From NCBI GenBank assembly GCA_963708855.1, contig CAVPUM010000010.1, forward strand, positions 214,732 through 278,731: a stretch of 64,000 bases of DNA, read 5' to 3'. Of this stretch, positions 16,832-24,094 are shown piece after piece; position 1 is the stretch's first letter, and every line of letters begins with the position of its first letter. Source of the DNA: CAIWHR01 sp963708855 (GTDB lineage: Bacteria; Pseudomonadota; Gammaproteobacteria; Burkholderiales; Casimicrobiaceae). Made by a program: the position numbers and the translations under genes. A model generated the notes under the pieces. That model did not search any database. It worked only from the letters and a program-made list of their open reading frames with translations, and was not told the DNA's origin.

Positions 16832-18955
16832 TCAGCTTGCCAGCTTCGAGATGTCCGCGGCGCGGTTCATCGTCTGCGCCACGCCGCGCAGCAGCGCGAG
16901 CCGGTTCGCGCGGATGGCCGGATCGTCGGCCATGACCAGCACGTCGTCGAAGAACCGGTCGACGGCCGGCTTGGCACCGGCCAGCGCCAGCAGCGCGCCG
17001 GCAAAATCGCCCGCTGCGCAACGGTCCTCGACGATCGGCTGGAGCTTCTGGAAGGCGAGATAGAGGTCATGCTCCGCGCCGTCGGCGAGACGGGCGCGAT
17101 CGATGGCGACGGCCGCCTCGCCGCCCGACTTGCGCAGGATGTTGACAATGCGCTTGTTGGCGGCGGCGAGCGCCCCTGCTTCGGGCAGGTCGGCGAAGGC
17201 CCTGACTGCCGCGCATTGCGCCGGCACGAGATCGAGGCGCGCCGGACGTTGGCAGAGCACCGCCTCGACCTGGTTCGCCGAATAGCCGGCGTCGCGCAGG
17301 TACCCGCGCAGGCGCTCGAAGATGAAGCTCTCGAGATCGGCGCGGGCGTCCTTGACCGCCGGAATGCTCTTGAACGCGCCGAACGCGGCGGCGACGAGTT
17401 CCGGGAGCGCCAGGGCGAGCTTCTTCTCGACGAGAATGCGGATCGCGCCGATCGCATGGCGGCGCAGCCCGAACGGATCCTTCTCGCCGGTGGGCTGCGC
17501 GCCGATGCCGAACATGCCGGCGAGCGTCTCGAGCTTTTCGGCCAGTGCCACGGCCTGCGCGACCGGCCCGCCTGGCAGCGCGTCGCCGGCGAAGCGGGGC
17601 CAGTAGTGCTCCTCGATCGCCGCGGCGACCGATTCAGCCTCGCCGTCGTGCCGAGCGTAATAGCGTCCCATGAGCCCCTGCAGCTCGGGGAATTCGCCGA
17701 CCATGTCGGTCGTGAGATCGGCCTTGGCGAGCTCGGCGGCGCGGATGCTCTGGCCGCGGTCCGCGCCGAGCTGTTCTGCGGTCCAGTCCGCCAGCCGCGC
17801 GAGCCGCGAAACCCGATCCCGCTGGCTGCCGAGCTTGTTGTGATAGACGATTGCCGCGAGCTTCGGCAAGCGCGCGTCGAGTCGCGTCCTGCGGTCCTGG
17901 TCGAAGAAGAAACGCGCATCGGCGAGCCGCGCGCGCAGCACCCGCTCGTTGCCCTGGATGATCGCGCCCGGCTCCGTCGTCGCCACGTTGCTGACGACGA
18001 GAAAACGTCGCAGGAGCTTGCCGTCCGCACCGGCCAGCGCGAAGTACTTCTGATTCTGCTGCATCGTCAGGATCAGGCACTCCTGCGGGACCGTCAGGAA
18101 CTCCCGTTCGAACGCGCCTTCGTACACCGCGGGCCATTCGACCAGCCCGGTCACCTCGTCGAGCAGCGCCTCCGGCATGATGACCGTCGCACCCGCGGCG
18201 GCATGGGTGAGTCCGGCGACGATTTCGGCGCGGCGCTCGGCGAAACCGGGGATCACCTTGCCCTCGGCGCGCAACGTTTCCTCATAGGCGTCTGCGGTCG
18301 CAACCCGAATGCCATCGTGGCTCAGGAAGCGATGTCCTCCCGTGAGACGGTCTGCGGCGAGGCGAAGCGCTGTCACCGGGACCACGTCCGCGCCGTGCAA
18401 GGCGAGCAACCGGTGCGCCGGGCGGACGAACTTGACGTCGTTGAAGTAGCCGCCGGCGCCCGCATAGCTCATCACCTTCGGAATCGGCAAACGCTCGAGG
18501 GTGTCGCCGAGCGCCTCCTGCAGGCCGCGGACCAGCGGCTGACCCTTGGCGAGGCTGCGCAAGTACACGTAGTCGGCCTTGCCGTCGGAGTCGACGTAGA
18601 GGCGGTCCGGCCCGTCCTCCGCGTCGAGCGCCGCCGTGGCGAGCCCGGGGCGCCCCAACGCCGCAAGCTTCTTCTTCAGCGCTTCGGAAGGCTGGCCCGA
18701 CCCATTGCGCGCCACCTTGACCGGCATCAGCTTGTCGACGACCTCCGTGTCCGGCGCGACGGCGCGGACTTGCGCGATCGTCACGGCCAGGCGTCGCGGC
18801 GTTGCAAACGGGGTGATCGAACTCCCGGGAGTCAGGAATCCCCGGTTGCGCAGACCCGCGACGATGCCGTCGGCAAAGGATTCGCCGAGCCGGCGCAGCG
18901 CCTTCGGCGGCAGTTCCTCGGTGAGCAGCTCCACGACCAGCGTCGCCGCGTTCAT
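16832..18955 (-). CDS. glyS: Glycine--tRNA ligase beta subunit
   Basis: Beta subunit (707 aa) of the heterotetrameric bacterial glycyl-tRNA synthetase; it binds tRNA and supports the alpha subunit. The N-terminus TLVVELLTEELPPKAL is diagnostic, followed by FLTVPQECLILTMQQNQKYF and the C-terminal anticodon-binding (DALR-like) region. It starts 73 bp after glyQ and ends 7 bp before gmhB. An 875-codon open frame on the other strand is a shadow of this gene. Confidence 0.96.
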   Translation of the reverse strand: MNAATLVVELLTEELPPKALRRLGESFADGIVAGLRNRGFLTPGSSITPFATPRRLAVTIAQVRAVAPDTEVVDKLMPVKVARNGSGQPSEALKKKLAALGRPGLATAALDAEDGPDRLYVDSDGKADYVYLRSLAKGQPLVRGLQEALGDTLERLPIPKVMSYAGAGGYFNDVKFVRPAHRLLALHGADVVPVTALRLAADRLTGGHRFLSHDGIRVATADAYEETLRAEGKVIPGFAERRAEIVAGLTHAAAGATVIMPEALLDEVTGLVEWPAVYEGAFEREFLTVPQECLILTMQQNQKYFALAGADGKLLRRFLVVSNVATTEPGAIIQGNERVLRARLADARFFFDQDRRTRLDARLPKLAAIVYHNKLGSQRDRVSRLARLADWTAEQLGADRGQSIRAAELAKADLTTDMVGEFPELQGLMGRYYARHDGEAESVAAAIEEHYWPRFAGDALPGGPVAQAVALAEKLETLAGMFGIGAQPTGEKDPFGLRRHAIGAIRILVEKKLALALPELVAAAFGAFKSIPAVKDARADLESFIFERLRGYLRDAGYSANQVEAVLCQRPARLDLVPAQCAAVRAFADLPEAGALAAANKRIVNILRKSGGEAAVAIDRARLADGAEHDLYLAFQKLQPIVEDRCAAGDFAGALLALAGAKPAVDRFFDDVLVMADDPAIRANRLALLRGVAQTMNRAADISKLAS

Positions 18956-19028
18956 TGGAGCACCCTTCGTGCCGCGCGCCTTCCCTCCGGGAGCGAGCTG
19001 CTCGCGCCTTGGGACCGCCGGGCGGCGC

Positions 19029-19943
19029 TCACGCGCGAACCCGGTGTTCGTCCGCCAGCATGGGGAAGCCGAGCGCCTCGCGCGATTCGACGTACGCCTG
19101 CGCGACCAGCCGGGAAAGCGTCCGTATCCGGCCGATGTACGCCGCGCGCTCGGTCACCGAGATCGCGCCGCGCGCGTCGAGCAGGTTGAACGTGTGCGCG
19201 GCCTTGAGGATCATTTCGTAACCGGGCAGCGCCAGCCTCGCCTCGAGCAGCCGCTTGGCCTCGGACTCGAAAAACGCGAACAGCTCGAACAGCTTCGGCG
19301 CATTCGACTGCTCGAAGTTGTAGGTGGACTGCTCGACCTCGTTCTGGTGGTAAACATCGCGGTAGGTGAGCTCCCGGCGCGTCCCGCCGTCGCCCGATTC
19401 GGCCCACACGAGGTCGAACACGTTCTCCTTCCCCTGCAGGTACATCGCCAGACGCTCGAGGCCGTAGGTGATCTCGCCGGTGATGGGATTGCAGTCGATG
19501 CCGCCGGCCTGCTGGAAATACGTGAACTGGGTCACTTCCATCCCGTTCAGCCAGACCTCCCAGCCCAGCCCCCAAGCGCCGAGGGTCGGGTTCTCCCAGT
19601 CGTCCTCGACGAATCGGACGTCGTTCTGCGCGAGATCGAAGCCAAGCGCGGCGAGCGATCCCAGGTAGCGCTCGAGGATGTCGGCGGGCGAGGGTTTGAG
19701 CACGACCTGGTATTGATAGTAGTGCTGCATCCGGTTGGGATTCTCGCCGTAACGACCGTCCCTCGGGCGCCGCGACGGCTGAACGTAGGCGGCGCGCCAC
19801 GGCTCGGGACCCAGCGCGCGCAGGAACGTGGCCGTGTGCGAAGTGCCGGCGCCGACCTCCATGTCGTAGGGCTGCAGCAGTGCGCAACCCTGCCGGTCCC
19901 AGTAGTCCTGGAGTTTGAGGATGATCTGCTGAAAGGTGGGCAT
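19029..19943 (-). CDS. glyQ: Glycine--tRNA ligase alpha subunit
   Basis: Catalytic class II subunit (304 aa, E. coli 303) that adenylates glycine. It starts MPTFQQIILKLQDYW and has QPYDMEVGAGTSHTATFLRA, PSRRPRDGRYGENPNR and EITYGLERLAMYLQG. The ATG at 19943 gives the family start; an ATG at 19970 would add nine residues (MHDRPAPAS) and has no better ribosome-binding site. It follows lnt by 68 bp and precedes glyS. Confidence 0.95.
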   Translation of the reverse strand: MPTFQQIILKLQDYWDRQGCALLQPYDMEVGAGTSHTATFLRALGPEPWRAAYVQPSRRPRDGRYGENPNRMQHYYQYQVVLKPSPADILERYLGSLAALGFDLAQNDVRFVEDDWENPTLGAWGLGWEVWLNGMEVTQFTYFQQAGGIDCNPITGEITYGLERLAMYLQGKENVFDLVWAESGDGGTRRELTYRDVYHQNEVEQSTYNFEQSNAPKLFELFAFFESEAKRLLEARLALPGYEMILKAAHTFNLLDARGAISVTERAAYIGRIRTLSRLVAQAYVESREALGFPMLADEHRVRA

Positions 19944-20011
19944 CGAAGCGGGGGCGGGTCGGTCGTGCATCGCGCATTTTACCGGCATCGCCCCGACGGG
20001 CGGGGGCCGAA

Positions 20012-21556
20012 TCAAAGTGCGGGCTTTCCGGCGTGGCGGGAAAGGCCGATCGCGGCGGCAAAAAGCGCCAAGGCGAAGGCGTTGGCCAAGGCATCGCCCC
20101 ATCGCACGTACGGTGTCATTCCCGTGCGACCCGTGATCTCGACCTCGAGGACGCCGCGCGTGAACCAGGGCAGGCGCGCGATCTCGTGGCCATCGTGGCC
20201 GATCGCCGACGTGATCCCCGTATTCGTCGCGCGCAGCAGCGGGCGGCCGGTCTCGAGCGCGCGCATCGCCGCGATCTGGTTGTGCTGGCGTGCGGCGAGC
20301 GAGCGGCCGTACCAGGCATCGTTGGTGACGTTGACGAGCAGCGTCGCGCCGCCTGCCTGCGGCCGAATCTCGGCGCCGAATGCATCCTCGTAGCATATGT
20401 TGACGGCAACGCGCTGGCCCGCTACCTCCAGTGCCGGCGGGTCCGGGTCGCCCGATGCCTGGCTCGCGAGCGGAATCGACAGGACCCTGCGGATGAACCA
20501 GCCGACGACGGGCTCCAGCGGAATCGTCTCGCCGAACGGGACGAGGTGGCGCTTTCGATAGAGCTGCGTCTGCGCCGCCCCCACGCTCAGGACGCTGTTG
20601 TAATAGCGCAGCTCTCCGCCCGGGGCGAGCGGGGGGTCCACGGTGAACATGCCGACCAGCGCGTCACCGTTCCTTGCTGCCACGATGTCCCGCATCTGCC
20701 GCAGCACGCTGTCCGGTACTTCGTCCGCGAACACCGGGAATGCGCTCTCCGGAAGCACGACGAGACGCCCGCGACTCGCGTCCACGAGTCCGAGGTAGAG
20801 GTCGAATGTGGTCCGGCGGAAATCCGGGTCGAACTTAAGCTCCTGCGTGACGTTGCCCTGAACGAGCGAAACGGCGACGGGCCTGCCGGACTGCGTTGTC
20901 CATTCGACCCGCGCGAGCGCGGCGCCTCCCGCGAGCACGGTGGCCATCGCGGCGAGCAGGACGGCTGCGCGCATCCGTGCGGCGGCAGCGAGGGCGTCGA
21001 CGAATAGCGCGAGCGCTGCAGCCACGACGGCGACGGCGAGCGTGACCAGAAATACGCCGCCGACGGGTGCGTACCCGGCCAATGCGCCGCCACCGGCGTC
21101 CGGCAGCGCCGCGTAGCCGAGGGAGAGCCACGGGAATCCCGTGAACACGACGCTGCGCGCCCACTCGGCGAGCGTCCATACCGCAGCGCCGGCGAGCGCT
21201 CGTTGCCACGACCCTGGCGCTGTCCATTGCGCGGCCAACCACCCCGCGGCCGCCGGATAGAGTGCGAGGAATGCGCAGAAACCGGCAGTGGCCACGGCCG
21301 CGACCGGCAGCGGCATGCCGCCGAAGGTGTTGAGGGCGATGAAAACCCACGACGCGCCAACGCCGAACAGCCCCAATCCGAACGCGAAGCCCGTCGCCGC
21401 GGCGGACCGCGCCGACGCGGCGCCTTGCCAGAGAACGAAAAGCAGCGACAGCGAGACGATTGGCAGCGCGTACAGGCCGAACGGCGCGAATCCGAACACG
21501 GTGGCGGCACCGGCGGCGAGCGCGAAGGACCAACGCAGCGCCCGCGCGGGCATCAT
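20012..21556 (-). CDS. lnt: Apolipoprotein N-acyltransferase
   Basis: Inner-membrane enzyme of 514 aa that adds the third acyl chain to lipoproteins. About six N-terminal transmembrane helices (residues 1-190) precede a nitrilase-like periplasmic domain with the catalytic triad regions VVLPESAFPVF (Glu), RKRHLVPFGE (Lys) and NICYEDAFG (Cys), and a last membrane helix near the C-terminus. Two adjacent ATGs exist (21556, 21553). It follows corC by 37 bp in the conserved ybeY-corC-lnt order, and its substrates include the lipoproteins encoded here (mltD, lptM, the Met-zincin). Confidence 0.94.
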   Translation of the reverse strand: MMPARALRWSFALAAGAATVFGFAPFGLYALPIVSLSLLFVLWQGAASARSAAATGFAFGLGLFGVGASWVFIALNTFGGMPLPVAAVATAGFCAFLALYPAAAGWLAAQWTAPGSWQRALAGAAVWTLAEWARSVVFTGFPWLSLGYAALPDAGGGALAGYAPVGGVFLVTLAVAVVAAALALFVDALAAAARMRAAVLLAAMATVLAGGAALARVEWTTQSGRPVAVSLVQGNVTQELKFDPDFRRTTFDLYLGLVDASRGRLVVLPESAFPVFADEVPDSVLRQMRDIVAARNGDALVGMFTVDPPLAPGGELRYYNSVLSVGAAQTQLYRKRHLVPFGETIPLEPVVGWFIRRVLSIPLASQASGDPDPPALEVAGQRVAVNICYEDAFGAEIRPQAGGATLLVNVTNDAWYGRSLAARQHNQIAAMRALETGRPLLRATNTGITSAIGHDGHEIARLPWFTRGVLEVEITGRTGMTPYVRWGDALANAFALALFAAAIGLSRHAGKPAL

Positions 21557-21593
21557 GGGCGGATTGCCGCCGGCGCCGAGGCGACGGCCACCG

Positions 21594-22478
21594 TCAGCTC
21601 GCGCGCGACGGCGGCGCGGCGGCGGCAATGGCTGGCGGCGTGCCCGCCAGCGGCTCGATCTGCAACGTGTAGATCCGGCGGCTGTCCGCGCGGACGACCC
21701 GGAAACGGTAGTCGCCGATGTTCGCCGTCTCGCCGCGCTTGGGCAGGCGGCCGAAGGCCTGGAGCACGAGCCCGCCCACCGTGTCGAACTCGTCGTCGGC
21801 GAAGTCGGTGCCGAAGCGCGTGTTGAAATCGCCGATCTCGGTCTGCGCCTTTACGCGATAGCGCCCGTTCGCCTCGGCGATGATGTTGTCCTCGTTCTCG
21901 TCGAAGTCGTACTCGTCCTCGATGTCGCCGACGATCTGCTCCAGCACGTCCTCGATCGTGACGAGCCCCGACACGCCGCCGTACTCGTCGACGACGATGG
22001 CGATGTGGTTCCGGTTCGCGCGAAAGTCGCGCAGGAGCACGTTCAACCGCTTCGACTCGGGCACGAACACGACGGGCCGCAGCGTCTCCTTGAGATCGAA
22101 GCCATCGGGGTTCCGATAGTAGAGGAGCAGTTCCTTCGCGAGCAGAATTCCGACGACGTCGTCCTTGTTCTCGCCGATCACCGGGAACCGGGAGTGCTTG
22201 GTCTCGAGCACCAGCGGCAGGAACTCGGCCGGCTCGTCGTCGATCGAGACGACGTCCATCTGGGCGCGCGGGATCATGATGTCGCGCACCGTCATCTCGG
22301 ACACCTGCAGCACGCCCTCGATCATCGACAGCGCGTCGGCGTCGAGGAGTTTGTGCTCGAAGGCGCCGTGCAGGAGCTCGAGCAGCTCGTCGCGGTCCTC
22401 GGGCTCGCGCGTGAGGAACGCGGACAGTCGTTCCAGCAAGGTGGGCTTGCCCGGCTTGTCGCCGCGATCGTCGTTCAT
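21594..22478 (-). CDS. corC: CBS-domain transporter-associated protein CorC
   Basis: Protein of 294 aa with two CBS domains (about residues 65-185: VRDIMIPRAQMDVV, IVVDEYGGVSGLVTIEDVLEQIVGDI) and a C-terminal CorC/HlyC domain (about 205-285). No membrane helices, so it is the soluble YbeX/CorC type linked to Mg2+/Co2+ efflux and, in E. coli, to ribosome metabolism. It follows ybeY by 3 bp. Confidence 0.93.
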   Translation of the reverse strand: MNDDRGDKPGKPTLLERLSAFLTREPEDRDELLELLHGAFEHKLLDADALSMIEGVLQVSEMTVRDIMIPRAQMDVVSIDDEPAEFLPLVLETKHSRFPVIGENKDDVVGILLAKELLLYYRNPDGFDLKETLRPVVFVPESKRLNVLLRDFRANRNHIAIVVDEYGGVSGLVTIEDVLEQIVGDIEDEYDFDENEDNIIAEANGRYRVKAQTEIGDFNTRFGTDFADDEFDTVGGLVLQAFGRLPKRGETANIGDYRFRVVRADSRRIYTLQIEPLAGTPPAIAAAAPPSRAS

Positions 22479-22481
22479 GGG

Positions 22482-23036
22482 TCAGTGCCTCCCCGCGGGA
22501 CGGCGAACGGAGCGGGCGTGGGAGCCGCTCATCCGACGCGTCTCCGCCGGGGAAGCGTAGGGGTCGGGCACGCCCAGTCCGGCGAGGATGCCGGTCTCGC
22601 GCGCCTCCATGGCGCGCGCGGCGCGGTCGGTGTCGTGGTCGTAACCCTGCAGGTGCAGCATGCCGTGGACGACGAGGTGCGCGCAGTGGTCGGCGAATGT
22701 CTTTCCCTGTGCTCGGGCTTCCGCGCTCAGCACGGGGGCGCACAGCACGATGTCGCCTTCAACGCGGGTCGAAGTATCGTACACGAAGGCCAGCACATTG
22801 GTCGCGTACTCCTTGTCGCGGTAGAGTGCGTTCAAGGTCCGGCCTTCACGCTGGCCGACGAAGCGCACGGTGACGCTCGCGGAACGCTCGGCCGCCGCCC
22901 TTGCCCAGCGCCGCAATGCGGCAGGCCCGGGAAGCGCCGCGGACGCAACGCCATACTGGACCGCGAGCGCGAGACGAGGCTTCCCCCCCTGCGCGGGGGG
23001 GCGCGTTCCTGCCCCGGCCCGGCCCGCCGCGCTCAC
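22482..23036 (-). CDS. ybeY: rRNA maturation endoribonuclease YbeY
   Basis: Zinc-dependent RNase of 184 aa for 16S rRNA 3'-end maturation and ribosome quality control. The metal motif HLVVHGMLHLQGYDHD contains the three histidines. The N-terminus is longer than usual by a Gly/Pro/Ala-rich stretch (residues 1-20), so a later start is possible, and the C-terminal tail (RMSGSHARSVRR) is also extended. The ATG at 23036 overlaps the phoH stop (ATGA), which supports it. Confidence 0.92.
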   Translation of the reverse strand: MSAAGRAGAGTRPPAQGGKPRLALAVQYGVASAALPGPAALRRWARAAAERSASVTVRFVGQREGRTLNALYRDKEYATNVLAFVYDTSTRVEGDIVLCAPVLSAEARAQGKTFADHCAHLVVHGMLHLQGYDHDTDRAARAMEARETGILAGLGVPDPYASPAETRRMSGSHARSVRRPAGRH

Positions 23037-24025
23037 CTGTCTGGCCCGCCCTTGCGGCTCTCGATGTCGCGCTCGTACGCGCCGATGATCTTCTGCACAA
23101 GTGGATGGCGGACGACGTCGGCGCTCGTGAACCGCGTGAAGGCGATGCCGCGCACGTCGGCCAGGATGCGGTCGGCCTCGACCAGCCCGCTCTTCTGCCC
23201 CCGCGCGAGGTCGATCTGCGTGACGTCGCCGGTGATGACCGACTTGGTGCCGAAGCCGATGCGGGTCAGGAACATCTTCATCTGCTCCGGCGTCGTGTTC
23301 TGCGCTTCGTCCAGGATGATGAACGAGTGGTTGAGCGTGCGCCCGCGCATGTACGCGAGGGGGGCGACCTCGATCGTTCCCCGCTCGAAAAGCTTGCCGG
23401 TCTTGTCGAAGCCCATCAGGTCGTACAGCGCGTCGTAGAGGGGGCGCAGGTAGGGATCGACCTTTTGCGCGAGATCGCCGGGCAGGAATCCCAGGCGCTC
23501 GCCGGCTTCGACCGCGGGCCGGACGAGCACCAGCCGCTTGACCGCATCGCGCTCGAGCGCGTCGACCGCGCAGGCGACAGCGAGATACGTCTTGCCGGTG
23601 CCGGCCGGGCCGATGCCGAATGTGATGTCGTGGTCATGGATGTGCTTGAGGTAGAGCGTCTGGTTCGGCGTGCGGCCGTGGAGGTCGGCGCGCCGCGTGC
23701 GCAGCCGCATGCCCTCGTCGTCGCCGATTGCCATCGCCGGATCCGCCGCGCGCTGTGTCGTGAGCTCGATCAGCCCGAGCTGGATGTCGTCGACCGACAG
23801 CGGTTTCCCGGCCAGCGCGTAGAAGCGGCGCACGGCCTCCGCGGCCAGCCGGGTCTGCGGCGCGGCGCCGGTCAGGGTGAACGTTCCCGTGCGACGCGCG
23901 ATAGCCACATCGAGCGCCGCCTCGATCTGGCGCAGGTTCGCGTCGAGCGGCCCGCAGAGGTTCGCCAGCGCGCGATTGTCGAGCGGCGTCAGCGCAATTT
24001 CCTCCCGCTCGCGCTTTCCGGTCAT
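23033..24025 (-). CDS. phoH: PhoH-like ATPase
   Basis: Cytoplasmic P-loop ATPase of 330 aa (YbeZ type), conserved with YbeY and thought to act with it in RNA processing. Walker A is GPAGTGKTYLAV near residue 140, Walker B SFIILDEAQNTTPEQMK, and the sensor GDVTQIDL. An N-terminal KH-like/RNA-binding part (residues 1-110) precedes it. It overlaps ybeY by 4 bp. The Met-zincin gene stands where miaB would normally be adjacent. Confidence 0.95.
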   Translation of the reverse strand: MTGKREREEIALTPLDNRALANLCGPLDANLRQIEAALDVAIARRTGTFTLTGAAPQTRLAAEAVRRFYALAGKPLSVDDIQLGLIELTTQRAADPAMAIGDDEGMRLRTRRADLHGRTPNQTLYLKHIHDHDITFGIGPAGTGKTYLAVACAVDALERDAVKRLVLVRPAVEAGERLGFLPGDLAQKVDPYLRPLYDALYDLMGFDKTGKLFERGTIEVAPLAYMRGRTLNHSFIILDEAQNTTPEQMKMFLTRIGFGTKSVITGDVTQIDLARGQKSGLVEADRILADVRGIAFTRFTSADVVRHPLVQKIIGAYERDIESRKGGPDR

Positions 24026-24094
24026 GCGCTTACCGCCTTCCCCGTGGTCGATACCACACTCGCCTCGCCCCGCGTGGCACTGGCCGGCATCGCG

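Noticed and set aside
16562..19189. 875-codon open frame on the plus strand
   Set aside because: Antisense to glyS; its product is Arg-rich without domains, and such shadows are common at this GC content.
22970..23000. C-rich and G-rich runs that could form a hairpin near 22985
   Set aside because: They lie within the ybeY coding region (N-terminal Gly/Pro codons) and need no separate explanation.
21288..23438. 716-codon plus-strand frame across lnt, corC and ybeY
   Set aside because: It crosses three well-supported genes in antisense and has no family signature.
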